Shown here in pieces: positions 21,474 to 34,334 of a stretch of DNA of 64,000 bases (the stretch's first letter is position 1; each line of letters starts with the position of its first letter). Position numbers and translations under genes: made by a program. The stretch is from Gentiana macrophylla (taxonomy: Eukaryota > Streptophyta > Magnoliopsida > Gentianales > Gentianaceae), in contig CM047810.1 in the NCBI GenBank assembly GCA_026214975.1, forward strand, positions 99,092,316-99,156,315, written 5' to 3'. The notes below the pieces were generated by a model that saw only the letters and a list, made by a program, of their open reading frames with translations, searched no databases and was not told where the DNA came from.

Positions 21474-22724
21474 TATATAGATATATATATATATACACAC
21501 ACACACACATCGTCCTAAAATATATATATACATCCATTATATATATATAGTTCATCTATCTTCTTTTATTTTATTTTAGTACCCGTATATATATATATAT
21601 GTCTATTATGTATGTATGTATATATGTTTTTCACATATATAAATAAAATGGTTATAGTATCGTTGTAATGGCGGAATAATTATCGAAGATTGTTGATTTC
21701 AAGATTTGGCATGTTAGATCCGTGAAACGACCCGATTCGATAGTCATAACCGGTAATATATTCTAAAATTATTATGTTTATTATTTCTATTTCTATTTAT
21801 ATATGATATTAAACTAAAAATATATCTAGCCAAGATATGAATCTGAATTAGTTAATCTTTTGGTAAAATGAATGATCGACTCTGGTAATAATGATTAAAA
21901 TCAATTATGATGAATCTCTTTCTTTCTGCGCTTAATGAAACGTTAAGATTGAAAGACCGGAGGGTAAAATTGGTCGAGTGAAAACGTGACAACGGAACCC
22001 AGTTTCCTACCCGGGGGCAGATTTGTCTTGGGAAAGATAAATTTTATTGACATTTGTACTCGAGATCGTAATAATGTTAAATCATCAGTTTAATTGAAAC
22101 TTAAACCGGAAAGTTGAATCGTCCGGCTTTGACAACCGGAGCCTTTTAAATAAAATTGACCGTTTGACGAACGGAATGACTCCTTTTTATCTAAAGGTAG
22201 ATTTGTACTCGGGACCTGTTCAGAAAAACCGTAACAGTTGTGGACCTTGGACTGATGCAATGGACATTTGACAATTTCATACGCTCGTGTGAGGAGGAGT
22301 TGTCTAGCTTAGGAGTACACCGATTCATATATAATTTACACCTTGAATAAAGGAAGATCTGTCTCATTTATTTCTACTAAAAAGATATTGATTCAGTAAA
22401 GTATTCTTGGCTAGATTCCAAAAATATATATATATATTATATTAGTATTTATTTACTTATTTTACTTTATGCACTACTAACAATCTAACTACTAACATAA
22501 TCTAACCCGAGGAAAATGATAAAACTGCGACTTAGATCGAGTTAATAATAGCTTCTTGGTGTTTAACCCCACTTAAAAGAGTTACCATGTTTTCCTGAGG
22601 AATACGACTGACTCACCAGACTAGCACTACAATTTGACCCGGTACACGCCGGTTAGGATCTGATAGCCTAGGTAATGTCCGTCGACTTTTCGACGCCGTT
22701 TCAAGGTTAGGTTTAGGTCTGTCG
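20357..22724 (+). repeat. 5' LTR of gypsy C
   Basis: 2368 bp, starts TGATGAGAGATAAATTTATG. It contains a palindrome pair and a TATA box (21281-21338), a (TA)n tract (21424-21496) and TATATA-rich DNA. The end GTCTGTCG would be GTCTGTCA in the partner LTR. Differences from the right LTR are mostly small indels. Confidence 0.92.
21281..21340 (+). promoter_or_regulatory. LTR C promoter module: paired palindrome plus TATA box
   Basis: CCGGACCGGTCCGG (21281-21294) and GGACCGGTCCGG (21304-21315) are two perfect palindromes about 10 bp apart. They are followed about 16 bp later by CTATATAAGG (21331-21340), a good TATA box. The same arrangement occurs in the right LTR (26956-26990, TATA 27005-27014). 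Confidence 0.7.
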
Positions 22725-25700
22725 GCTTTTTGGCGCCGTTGCGGGAAAACGTCGCTAATTTCTTTCTTTGTGTCTAGGGTTACTACTTGTATTAGCTCAA
22801 AATTCTCGAGGATAAGTCAACACTCTTCTTATCACATTTCTTTTTTATTTTTCCGTTGGTATCTACCTTCTTTTAGTTACCAATTTTCTTCTTCTACCAA
22901 ATTCGAGTTATTTTCTATTTTCGATAGTAGAAAGTAAACGTGGTCATAACAACCGAGGATAAGTCGATACATTTCTCAATCTCATTTGTATTTTTATTTT
23001 CATTGGTACCTACCTATTTGGTAAGATATCATTTTTTTTTATAAAAATACTCGATAAATACCGAGTGGCTTGGTAATTACCGAGAGAGAGAGAGAAAAAA
23101 AAAAAAAAAAAAAAAAAAAAAACTACTCGGTAATTACCGAGAGAAAAAAAAATGTGATTTTTTTATCGATTTCGTGTTATTTTCTATTCGATATTTTCTA
23201 TTCCACAAGAATTGTCAAATCGAGTTATGAAAACGGCCGAATCGAGAATGAAACACCATCCGATTTAGGTTTTATCTATTTCAAGTTATTTTTCTATTTT
23301 TCGATAGTTGATGACCGAAGTGGTAAGGCCTCACTCACTCCTTATAGGCCTGATTTAAACACTTACGAAAGCGATTAAGAGTAGAGAGTAAACGCGGTCA
23401 TATCGATCGGAAATCGACCAAGTATCATTTTCAAATCGAAATACGAGAATCAATCAAAACTAGTGATGAAACACCTGAACGAGGCTTGATCATGCCCAAG
23501 GAATATTAATAAATAAAATAAAAATAGAAATAATCGAAATTGGAAGCGAGTTGGAAGGAACCAAGTTTGAAAGGGCCAATTCAAACCAAACCTTATCCAA
23601 ATTTCAACCCAAATTCATCTCGGTTCAACCAGATAAGGCAACACCATATCCAATGCATATTTTGAAGAAAAAGTGCAGAGAATGATGAAACACAAGTCAT
23701 TCGAGGAAGCTTTACCATATTCATCTAATGACAAGGGTAAGGAGGGTATACATTCTATCCCTATTACAAAGATGAAGTTGGATAAAAAGTATGTATGTTT
23801 TCTTGACGATTTTAGTAAGGGAGAAGTTTGGGAGTTAATCATGAGAGCGTTATCTTCAACATTTATAATTCATTGAAATATCCATGCATTACACTAGAAT
23901 CTAGTTCTTGTGTAGACACTTTGTGTTCTCTTGTGGTGGATTGTACTAACACACAGGTAATTGAAGAAGATGACTTCAGCAATAATGTGAAAGCTCGTAA
24001 ACCGAAAGCTCGAAAATCAAAGGAAAAAGTTCAAGAATCGTTTGGATTGGTGGAAACTGTTTAACCTCTGTTGGAAACCGGTATTGAAGAAGGATGCGGT
24101 GCGTGAGGATGACCCACCACCAGTACATTAGAAAACTAAAGCACGATAAAGTCTGGCTATAGACTATAAATGTAGTCAATGACGGGTACTATCCTTCCTT
24201 TTTACTCCTTAAGCATTTATTTTTAGTGGATTATGTGCTTAATTGTTACGTGCTTTTGTGAGTAATTGTTAGAAGTATCCCGTTTTGTTTAGTATATTAT
24301 ATTAGTTAATCCTTATCATTTTGGTCGAGCAAACGACGTTAACCAAAAGCGCTACCGGGAGGCAACCCGTAAAAATGTTAAATATAATAATTACTCATAC
24401 TTTGGATGATACTTTGCTAATACTTAGGATTGATTTTCATTTTGTTTCACCAAGTCTTAGGATGAATGTTTGAATGACATTAAAAGGGAATGATTAGGTG
24501 GTTATCCGAAAATCCCGATGGAGAAAAAAGAGAAAAATTCAAATGCATTATTTCTTAGACTTAGGCTGTTAGAACGATTTGAAATAACCCTTGAGGATCT
24601 GGGTATAAAAGACTCAGAGTTAATACTTTCTCACATATTTCATATCATGATCTAGTCATTTTAAATTTCAAATAATGTGTGACATGTATTAGTTCAACTC
24701 TTGTGGAATATTGTGTGTTTTAAATCAATAAAAGTTTATGTGGTGTGTTTATCTACCCTTTTGCATTACACTGTCACACTCCACATACTTTTATTTTATT
24801 TGCACACACAACGGTCATAACTTTGACCCACCCACCCACCCTTTTTTATCATCCGAGTATTTGTTTTGACTTGTTTTAGTGCACCATTGCTTTCCCAACA
24901 ACTTATTTACACTCACTTTACATTGAGGACAATGTAAGTTCGTAAGTGGGGAGTGGAGTCGTTGGTCTAGCAATGGAATTAATGTTTATTTTGTATCAAT
25001 AAATCCCTTAGTTTTTGATTTTTCGAGCATTATTTAGTTGATTAAAATAAATTGTATAAGGTATATATTTCATGGATTTGAAGATGTAATGATCAATTTG
25101 GATGTGTATAACCAATGTGAACCGTAAGTGCATTGTAATTCCAAATATATTTGTGTAACAGGAATTCCTTCACATAAGCCTTTGATATTGAGCGAAAATT
25201 TTAAATCAGTATCCATTCAAGATCCTAGTGGTTATTCTAGAGAAATAGCGATAACTTAGTACCTAATTTTTGAACGTGTACTGTGAATATATGAAGGTTT
25301 GAATGTGATAGAAAGGATATAAGTTAAGTAGAATTAAAATAAAGATGAACTATATATATGTTGGTTGTAGCTACCAATGATTGAGTGCAGTAGGGCGTTA
25401 TCACGAAACGTCCTATATCACTATGAGGTTTAAAAGCTCCCGACTGCCTGATGATAGAAGTCCAGCTAGGGTGTTATCACGAAACGTCCTATTGCTGGGA
25501 ATGAGGGCATATGCTACACATGTGGAAAAAAAAAAAGAAAGTTAGATAGGTATTAATGTATTCGATCTCACCTCATGACGCTTGCAAGATAGTCGATTTT
25601 GGCAATGAGTTCGGATATGTTAGTATTCTATGAAAAAAAATAATAAGAACAGAGCATGGTTGAAAACTTAGTTATCTTCTGACTATCCCCAGTATAAACT

Positions 25701-26034
25701 GAATGATATGCTTTAGGGATTATCCTAATAAGTACTCGGAAGAACTTTGTATGGAACTGTTACTGCCTATACCGAGGAAAGTCATTAGGACAGTCTGAAT
25801 GGATATTTGTTAGTTTGCTTGAATTATTCAAGAGAGGATAGTGGAAATTGAAAAGGCTTGTCACACACACACTCTGTTATACATATATATTGAGGTTAAA
25901 GCCAGGTTGTAATTCTAACGGTTGCAACATCTGGTTGTTTCTTATACCTTCTATCTTCATAAATTTATCTCTTATTCATTTTGTTTTATCGCTTGTGTTG
26001 ATCGAGGACGACCAAAAGCTAAGTGGGGGGGTTG
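22725..26034 (+). pseudogene. Internal region of gypsy C: leader, gag/protease scraps, Athila-like 3' motifs
   Basis: After the primer site comes about 900 bp of untranslated leader. Coding scraps at 23673-24062 (VIFNIYNSLKYPCITLESSS) align with the sequence following the protease of element B (VNEDEVAFNIFKAMNHQYTS). After that, CGAGCAAACGACGTTAACCA and GCGCTACCGGGAGGCAACCC (24327-24370), GAATGATTAGGTGGTTATCC (24487) and ACATTGAGGACAATGTAAGT (24922) resemble the conserved post-pol sequence of Athila-type elements; the last two also have counterparts or equivalents in B. Everything from protease to integrase is deleted. Confidence 0.75.
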
Positions 26035-27095
26035 TGATGAGAGATAAATTTATGATCATTATTATGACATTTCGCCCCATTTCTGATACCATTTTGAGCA
26101 TTATTATATCAAATCAAGTCATAAATACTAAGTTTTATCTAAATATGTAAGTAGTAGTTATTATATAAATTATCGTATTTTTATAAGTTTTTGTTAGTTT
26201 TGTACCGGTTTTAGTGACCGGAGTGTCGTGTCTGTTTTACGTGGGTATTTTCTGTTTATTTCTTTGCAAAATCCTAAGAAACTGAAATCCCGAGTATAGA
26301 CACCTTTTTGAATTCAATTCGAGTCGTTGGAAGAAAGTTATAAAGCGTCACTAAGTCAAATGATCAAAGGGTTAATCGTTTCTTAAGAATGAAAATCCCG
26401 AGTATCGATGGGAATTGCCTATCAAAACGGCATTTTCTGAAGAAGTGGCCTTAATGAAAGTCGTAGATCTTCATATAAGCGTTCGATGCACTTTGAATCA
26501 CGTCAATTGGACTTCTAGAACTCAAGATATGAAGCGTCACTAGATCAAGTGATCAATCCCGAAAACGACACGTATTGGGAATGGCTCGTCAAAAAACGAC
26601 GTTTTGAGAGAAAGTGTTCTTCGTAAAAGTTGAAGATCTTTGTATAAGCTTTCCAATGCAATTTAAATTATGAAGATTGGAGTTCTACAACTTAAATGGT
26701 GATCAAGTGGCTAATCGATTTGGGTTGATAAAAATCCCGAAATAGCTTCGGAGGAACACGAGGTAATCAAGAAGGCGTTTTCGGAGAAGAGTCCTTCATG
26801 AAAGTTGTAGAGTTTCTCGAGACCTTAATTTTGGCATTTCGTTTGCAATTTTAGAGAGTCTACAACTCAAGCTCACAATTTTAGAAGTTTAATATATAAT
26901 TATATACATACGCATATGCAAGCACATGCATTCGAAATAATTAGCAATGATGATTCCGGACCGGTCCGGCTCATTCAGAGACCGGTCCGGCTCCCCAAAT
27001 TTTCCTATATAAGGACACCTTTAGTGAATAAAGCAATTGCCCCTCTTCTTTCCCTCTTTCTCGTTCCTTTCTTCTTTGTTTTTTTGCATACACTT

Positions 27096-27180
<85 letters not shown>

Positions 27181-28380
27181 GTCCCAAAATATATATATAC
27201 ATCCGTATATATATAGTTCATCTATCTTCTTTTATTTTATTTTCTACCATATATATATATATATATGTCTACGTATGTATGTATATATATTTTTCACATA
27301 TATAAATAAAATGGTTATAGTATCGTTGTAATGGCGGAATAATTATCGAAGATTGTTGATTTGAAGATTTGGCATGTTAGATCCGGTGGAAACGACTTTC
27401 GATTCGATAGTCATAACTGTAATATATTCTAAAATTATTATGTTTATTATTTCTATTTCTATTTATATATGATATTAAACTAAAAATATATCTAGCCAAG
27501 ATATGAATCAATTAGTTAATCTTTTGGTAAAATGAATGATCGACTCGGTAATAATGATTAAAATCAATTATGATGAATCTCTTTCTTTCTGCGCTTAATG
27601 AAACGTTAAGATTGAAAGACCGGAGGTAAAATTGGTCGAGTGAAAGCGTGACAACGGAACCCGATTTCCTACCGAGCGATTTGTCTTGGGAAAGATAAAT
27701 TTTATTGACATTTGTACTCGAGATCGTAATAATGTTAAATCATCGCTTTAATTGAAACTTAAACCGGAAAGTTGAATCGTCCGGCTTTGACAACCGGAGC
27801 CTTTTAAATAAAATTGACCGTTTGACGAACGGAATGACTCCTTTTATCTAAAGGTAGATTTGTACTGGGACTGTTCGAAAAAACCGTAATGATTGTGGAC
27901 CTTGGGTGATGCAATGGACATTTGACAATTTCATACGCTCGTGTGAGGAGGAGTTGTCTAGCTTAGGAGTACACCGATTCATATATAATTTACACCTTGA
28001 ATAAAGGAAGATCTGTCTCATTTATTTCTACTAAAAGATATTGATTCAGTAAAGTATTCTTGGCTAGATTCCAAAAATATATATATATTATATTAGTATT
28101 TATTTACTTATTTTACTTTATGCACTACTAACAATCTAACTACTAACATAATCTAACCCGAGGAAAATGATAAAACTGCGACTTAGATCGAGTTAATAAT
28201 AGCTTCTTGGTGTTTAACCCCACTTAAAAGAGTTACCATGTTTTCCCTGAGGAATACGACCTGACTCACCAGACTAGCACTACAATTTGACCCGGTACAC
28301 TGCCGGTTAGGATCTGTATAGCCTAGGTAATGTCCGTCAGCTTTCTGACGCCGTTTCCAAGGTTAGGTTTAGGTCTGTCA
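26035..28380 (+). repeat. 3' LTR of gypsy C
   Basis: 2346 bp, TGATGAGAG...GTCTGTCA, partner of 20357-22724. It carries the same palindrome pair (26956-26990), TATA box and (TA)n tract (27102-27164). Confidence 0.92.
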
Positions 28381-28385
28381 GCATT

Positions 28386-28717
28386 CACGGGGACTTTAGC
28401 TATGATTCCCTTGCTTGAATCCTTGATTTCACACTCCTCATTTTTCAGAATAATCTCATATCCTTTTTCTTGTAATCGCCCACCACTTAGCAAATTGCAC
28501 TTGGATCGGAACATATAGAACACTAGAAATGGTTTGGATGTCCCATTCTTGGATCTCGATGCATATATTTCCTTTTCCCTTTACACTTACTGAGAAGTTA
28601 TCTCCAAACTTCACCTTTGAATGATAAGATTCATCCAAGTAAGAGAATGATGCCTTATTACCACACATATGATTAGTACATCCTATATCAACATACCATA
28701 CTTGGGGTGCTAATGTC
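28386..28717 (-). pseudogene. Copia D protease/GAG-pre-integrase start
   Basis: The minus strand reads VWYVDIGCTNHMCGNKASFS, where DIGCTNHMCG corresponds to the copia DSGCTNHM protease region (aspartate kept, Ser changed to Ile). It then reads VKFGDNFSVSVKGKGNICIE, LQEKGYEIIL and GIIAKVPVNA. It is cut at 28717 by solo LTR E and at 28386 by gypsy C. Stops and frameshifts are present. Confidence 0.85.
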
Positions 28718-28722
28718 TGCTC

Positions 28723-30489
28723 TGCTGGATATATAGAAACCCGAATCCGGATCCGCCCATAATTGGATTGTCAGATCTGACTCACAGAACCGATCGAGAC
28801 ACTCGGTCGCATGCCGCGATGGAAGCTACAATTAAAATTCATTTTTCGATTTTACCACGATATGATTCACATTATAATTAATAATCTACAAGAAGATTAG
28901 TAGATATACCCAACCGGAGAGAAGCCGTGATCTTCTGGATTGTATCTCCAAGCGACGACTGGTGGACGTCGATCCCGTATTCGAACCTCATCGAATATGC
29001 CTCCAAGAAAAACCCTAGTTTTTCTTCTCCCAATGGCTAAGATAAGAAAACAAAATTTCTCTCTTTATCAAACTAAAGTGGCGCAATTTTTATCTAAACT
29101 ACCGTTTGTTTTTTTGTTCCACTTTTGTGTTGGGAGAAACTCTCTTCTAATAGGAAAATAACTAATAATTTTGAGAGTTTATCTTTTACACACAAATTTA
29201 TCTTTTCCTTTTAGGAAAATAAAACCTTTATTTCCTATTTATCCAATAAGAAAACTAATTTCTTATTTATAATTATTTAACACATAAATAATTACATTAT
29301 CCACATTATAATTAATTAGGAGAAAATTTCTTTTCCCAAAATCAAATAAATTTGCGCCATTTTTAATGCCAATTGGGATAATAGAAAATGTCTTTTTTAT
29401 TTTATATATTATTTACCAAATAAATAATATTGCATATTCATTAAATAGACCAATTAACTACTTAATTTATTCTCCAGGTTCCACAAAACGAGAAACACTC
29501 GTGTGTTAGGAGCCAACCCGGGGACCATGGACCTATAACCAGTAGCTACAATAAATTGAATAAAATATTTATCGAACATAATATTTCTACTCAACTTATT
29601 AATTCCGGAATTACGCTACCATAAATCCGAAACTGAACTCTATCGATTATAGATGTAACTTATTCTCAAAGCGTCGAGTCGGTAAGTGTCCATTGATATA
29701 ATCATTACATACAGACTAACCCTCCATAGACTATCCGTAACGAAGCGGGATTATTTCCGTAAACCTTCTTCATTACATCTTATCCTTATTTACCATTAAC
29801 CCACTAGTGATAAATTAGTTCATAGCCAATACGAACTCGGCCGATCGATCAGTTTCTAGGATCAATAAGGGGATTGTCTTTCTACTTCCACACGGAAGGA
29901 ATGGATTCCACATCTGTGAGACACACACTCCTCACTCATTCCAGCATAGTGCCAACGTGAAAGTGATTCGGACCACGCCTCTTAGAGATCCTTAACGAGC
30001 ACATCAAACCCTATCCTGAAACATGTAGGACTATGCAATCACTTCAGGATTAAGGTTAATCCATATATGATCATCTTGTGAATTAATAAGATTTCTCAAT
30101 CACGGAATTATATGAGAAATACATATTAAATCGGTCCAGTCATATATGACTACATCATATATAAATGCCCCACTTAGATAACCAATATCGACCAGTGCAG
30201 ATAAAAGACAGGTCACACAATAAAGTGTTAGGCGCATTAATGTTGGTTTAATCAATAGACACCATACTTTGATTAAGTTCACCACGGACTAATAGTTCAA
30301 GTGTATCACCATAAACTCAATCCTCATGTGTGACATACACTAAGTTATATGGCTACATATGATACGACTTGGGGTTTTCAGCAGTGTATTACTTACAAGC
30401 ACGAAGCAAGTAATAAGATGAGAATAAATCATCATTTATTAATTATAAAAACAATTACATAAATTGTCTTTTGGTATTTACTTTCAACA
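28723..30489 (-). mobile_element. Solo LTR E (copia-type), inside copia D
   Basis: A 1767-bp segment begins TGCTGGATAT and ends TTACTTTCAACA on the plus strand (TG...CA). It is flanked by a perfect duplication TGCTC (28718-28722 and 30490-30494). It interrupts the gag-protease region of element D. No internal domain or second LTR was seen, so it is interpreted as the product of LTR-LTR recombination. A small frame at 28940-29161 has no recognisable domain. No gene is expected in its 1.7 kb. Confidence 0.85.
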
Positions 30490-30494
30490 TGCTC

Positions 30495-31424
30495 ATGTTG
30501 TGTAGTCATCAGCCAGGTCTCATCCTCCTCTTTTATCGACAATGTGAGAACTCTGTTGAGTCCCTTTTCATTGTCTCTGGTAATTTGGTGTAGCACTCGA
30601 CCGGTAGTGTCAAAATTTTTACACCTAAAACATTCAACATTCTTTTTGTTTGAAGTACCTCTTCCTCTCCATTCTTGGATGATGAGGTTGTCCTCTTTGT
30701 CGAAATCCTGGATGTTCTCCCTCTAACTCTTCCTCTGCCTCTACCCTGCCCTATATAATTGCTATTAGGCGGTGGTCTTCAAGGCCTACTCTTCATTTGA
30801 TGATGTTGATCCTCTCTTCATCTTACTGTTCATGAACTTGCAAAGAGCTTTGCAATTCATCAAGAGACAATGCATCAATGTCTTTGGATTCCTCAATGGA
30901 ACACACCACATAATCAAATCTTGAGTTAGAGAACTCAAAATCTTCTCCACAACTGCTATATCCTCCATCTTATCACCAAGAAATCTCTTTTTATTGCAAA
31001 TTTCCATGGTTCTTGCACAATAAGTTGAGACAGATTCACCCTCCTTCATTTGTAGGGTTTCAAAGTCTCTTCTTAAGGCCTGTAGCTGTGATCTCTTCAC
31101 TCTGGCATTTTCTTGGTACTTCCTCTTCATTGAATCCTAGATACCCTTTGATGATTCCTTGTTGAGAATGGTCTCCAAGATAGCTCTATCTATTGCTTGA
31201 AACAAATAGTTCTTGGCCTTCAGATCCTTGAGTTTTTTGCCCTCAAAATTTGCTCTCTGAGCCTCAGTTGGGGGTGGATTTCCTGCTGGTTCAACCACTC
31301 CTTGCTCAATGATGGTCCAATACTCCTTAGAACGCATGAAGTTCTCCATCAACATGCTCCAGTGATCATAATGTTATCCATCAAACCTGGGGATGGAAGC
31401 TTGAACAAAATTTGTTTCGGCCAT
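30495..31424 (-). pseudogene. Copia D gag
   Basis: The minus-strand start at 31424 reads MAETNFVQASIPRFDG, where a stop replaces an expected Tyr. It continues SMLMENFMRSKEYWTIIEQG and NYLFQAIDRAILETILN (31137-31355), then QLQALRRDFETLQMKEGESV and the rest of a UBN2-type gag domain (30786-31130). A zinc knuckle of the C-x2-C type (CFRCKNF) lies near 30620. Frameshifts at 31130-31137 and beyond make it non-functional. Confidence 0.85.
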
Positions 31425-31468
31425 GGATCTTTCTCTAACTGCTGTTGAGATTATGGCTCCGATACCAC

Positions 31469-31721
31469 TGATAACTTTTATGAAAGAGATGATTTTTGGA
31501 AAAACTTAATAATTTCATTGATAGAACAAACATATATATACAAGTAGTAGAAAACTAACCACTAAGCCACTTTCTAAAAAGTAGGAAAATGAGATCATAC
31601 CTTTAACCAACAGCAACTACTCTAGTAATGGGAAACATGCGAAAATGAGAAACAACATGGCTGATATAGCCTTAGGTAATAAAACTTAGTAACACAATAA
31701 TTAATTTAATTCTTCTAACAG
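31469..31721 (-). repeat. 5' LTR of copia D with tRNA-iMet primer site
   Basis: 253 bp, partner of 16275-16530. On the minus strand it is followed by TGGTATCGGAGCC, a one-base variant of the initiator-Met primer site. The target duplication GTTGT follows at 31722-31726. Confidence 0.92.
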
Positions 31722-31726
31722 TTGTT

Positions 31727-33404
31727 CCTCGTTGAAAACTCCTACATTTGCCGTAACAGCCCTTTTAAACATTAATTTGTCAAGTGTCTCTATATACCTA
31801 CTTGCTATTTTTTTCCGAACGTAGCGCTATGATCAGCGCGCGGACCCAAGTCGAAAGGAGGGGTTAGCGTGTCACTAAAATCCGAAAATCGATATAATTT
31901 TATTGATATAAAAATATAAAAATACTATTTACATCGTCACTCTATTTTTCAATTTGTCACGATGGCCTCCGGATTTATTTTTTCTGGATCCGCCATTGGT
32001 TATGATGTCACAAAATGGTCCGCACCGGTTATGATGTCAAGAAAAGAAAACCTAAAAATACAAAATAACAACACATAAGTCACGGAAAAAATGGGGTATT
32101 CGAAAAATACCTATATTCCAAAATTACCCAAAATACGCCATTCAACACGCCCAAAGACGGACACGCCCACTACATGCCACTAGTACACTCAAGATGAGCG
32201 ATCACGCTTTTGAAGATGGGCAATTACGCCTATAAATAGGCGATTCGCCTATTTTGAAAATTTCGCTTGTTCCGCCTTAAAAGGGCAGAAATGCTCATTT
32301 TACACCAGCAACATTCATTTTCAAAGGATTTCATATGAAATTCGAAGGTTTTTTTTCTGAAAATCAAAAGATTTCATAGGATGGATTCTTTCATTTTCAA
32401 ACTGTATATCGTCGTCAATCCATTGAATCCTTCATATGGAATCCCGTAAACGTTTTGAGTCAAATTTTAAAGTCTTTAGTTTAGCTTTCGTTAAAAAATA
32501 CAAAGAATATTTATAACATAATAATTCTCAATAAACCCTTGAACATTTTGAGTCAAACTTTAAAGTTTTCGAGTTTAGCTCGTTAAAAAATACGGAAAAA
32601 TATTTATTCTCAATTAAATAGGTGAACATTTAGAGCTAAATTTTAAAGTACTTCGAGTTCAAACTTTTTAACCTTCATCACCTGCTTGAGTTCAATTAAA
32701 TCGTATACGTGAATGTGCATTTCACTAATCGAACTTTGAAATTGTCAGTGAACGACTCAGGTGGTTTACACTCCTATTCTATTCCCGCCATCTCCACCCC
32801 CAGGCCCCAACCCCACCGTATATCTTGTGCATTTACTGTGTAAAAATATACTAGTTCGTATAAGTGCTATTCCCAAAAATGGGAATCCAAAACCTAAAAA
32901 ATTCCCCTTTAATTTATTATTCTCACAAATGGTTGTTTGATTACTCCTTACCGTTTCTCTACAACTAATCTGATCTTTCCTTGGAGTTGCATTTGCTATC
33001 AACACTGTTGCGGAGCTTGAATTTGTCAAGGTAATTGTTGAATGTACTGCTGTGATTCTTCATTTTTTCAGTCTTTACAGGTACGATTTTTATATAATTC
33101 GAAACCAATTGTTTGTTATTTCTTCAAGTTTTTTTATTCTTATCACAGATTGCTCGATTATTAGGTCACAGAGAAAATTTGGTGATGAAATTGATAGAAA
33201 TGCACCAGAGCAGAGCAGAGCAGAGCCTGTTTCCATTGTTTATACAGCTATTTTCTCCTTAATTTCACCTTTCGTTTTCATTTGCGAGAGTTGGGTTCAG
33301 TAACTTTCTACAATATTTTCCCTCATATATAAGTACCCCTCTTGGTTCCTGATTATAGCTAGTTTAAGTTATTCAAATCAGCTGAATCCGGTAGTATTGA
33401 CCAG
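31727..33404. other. Intergenic region left of F-box copy 5
   Basis: No coding block was recognised. Around 32215-32260 a TATA-like CTATAAATAGG overlaps a hairpin AAATAGGCG-ATT-CGCCTATTT. About 2.5 degenerate copies of a unit near 90 bp, each with TTGAGTCAAA(C/T)TTTAAAGT and CGTTAAAAAATAC, run from about 32450 to 32670. The conserved F-box family leader starts near 33364. The 31.8-32.3 kb part could be an old LTR or a promoter. Confidence 0.45.
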
Positions 33405-33649
33405 TTGGTAACGATGAAGCGAAGAAAAACCAGTAGCAATCACCATGATTCTCCTGAGACTCAAGAAAACGGGAGTCTTGATTCGGTTGATAGGATCAGT
33501 GCTTTACCGGACTCTTCTTTGGGTCTAACTCTGTCTTGTCTTCCCACAAAGAATGCTGTAGCTACCTCCATTCTTTTGAAAAGATGGAAATCCGTGTGGA
33601 GGACGGTCCATAATCTTGATTTCTATCATTGGGTTTATTGCAAGAACTG
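33405..33649 (+). pseudogene. F-box copy 5, 5' fragment (F-box domain)
   Basis: The segment starts at an ATG in the same leader context as copy 4 and encodes an F-box (ISALPDSSLGLTLSCLPTKN, AVATSILLKRWKSVWRTVHN, LDFYHW). It breaks off at 33649, where LTR A begins TGACGATACCC. The rest of the gene resumes near 58947, after about 25 kb of retrotransposons. Roughly 40 residues present in copy 4 between these points are missing. The F-box would bind SKP1, but no full protein can be produced. Confidence 0.88.
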
Positions 33650-34268
33650 TGACGATACCCGACCCTGATTACGCCACGTGTCACCTTTAGGGGTGCTTAA
33701 TAAATTACCACTCCTTGAGGTTAGGGCCTTAAGGGCCGAACAGAGGGCGGATCGTCTACCATGGGAGACCGGTCTGAACTCCTCCTCCAGCCGCCGCAGG
33801 ACGGTAAAAGACCAGGCGAAGAGGAGCTGCCCAGCTCGGACGTTCTGGTTCTGGGGGCTAAGCGGAGAACAGTCCGAACTGACTCGTTGTTATTCCAAGC
33901 GAGGGAGAATAAATGGAAAGGATCTTTAGTCATAAAGACTCCAATCTTGACATTAAATATGTCTATGATTATCTCCTATTTGGGGGATTGAGTCGTGTTT
34001 ATCCTTAGGGATTAATTATTAATTATAATACTTGCCCACCAAGTAAGAGGGGCGAAAGATGATCTATATAAACGACCCTAAGGAACTACGGATGACTTGA
34101 TTCCAATTCAATTATTGGATACGTAGGCATCTCCCAGAAATATTCTGAGAGCTCAGTCCGAACACACCAAACATCTCACCCTTTACGATAATTTAGGGTT
34201 TAGGGTTATCGGTCGTTGTCACATAGAAGATTGACTGCATTGATTCTTGGGCGACTTCCGCATCGTCA
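33650..34268 (+). repeat. 5' LTR of gypsy A
   Basis: 619 bp, TGACGATACCC...CATCGTCA, immediately followed by TTTGGCGCTGAAGGAGGG (primer-site region). Partner at 57969-58583. Open frames inside are present in both LTRs and are not taken as genes. Confidence 0.9.
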
Positions 34269-34334
34269 TTTGGCGCTGAAGGAGGGTTTCTCTTGCGATA
34301 ATCAATCTAAAAACAAGAATCACTAAGAACGTTA

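Larger units (their letters stand above)
20357..28380 (+). mobile_element. Ty3/gypsy (Athila-like) element C, non-autonomous, in copia D
   Basis: Long LTRs at 20357-22724 and 26035-28380 enclose only 3.3 kb. A perfect 5-bp duplication GCATT (20352-20356 and 28381-28385) flanks the element, and removing it restores the D reading sequence around VPVNA/NRLFPLEI. The primer site TGGCGCCGTTGCGGG (22731) and the PPT AAGTGGGGGGG before the right LTR are typical of this group. There is no reverse transcriptase or integrase, so movement would have needed proteins in trans. Confidence 0.92.
16275..31721 (-). mobile_element. Ty1/copia element D, minus strand, with three nested insertions
   Basis: LTRs of about 255 bp lie at 16275-16530 and 31469-31721, both TGATAAC...CTTCTAACA on the plus strand. 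A perfect 5-bp duplication GTTGT flanks them (16270-16274 and 31722-31726). Minus-strand order is LTR, tRNA-iMet primer site, gag, protease, integrase, RNase H, PPT (AAGGGAGGGAA), LTR, which is the copia order. The element is interrupted by copia F (16983 to about 19672), gypsy C (20357-28380) and solo LTR E (28723-30489). Its reverse transcriptase is missing. Confidence 0.92.

Noticed and set aside
21272..21555. Frames rich in alternating Ile-Tyr on both strands, also at 26916-27331
   Set aside because: They translate the (TA)n tract of the LTRs of element C; no gene.
28940..29161. 73-codon frame in solo LTR E
   Set aside because: Inside an LTR with clear TG...CA ends and target duplication; no recognisable domain.
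33678..33991. Frames of 70-83 codons after the F-box fragment
   Set aside because: They lie in LTR A and recur in the right LTR (57997-58301); repeat sequence without a known domain.
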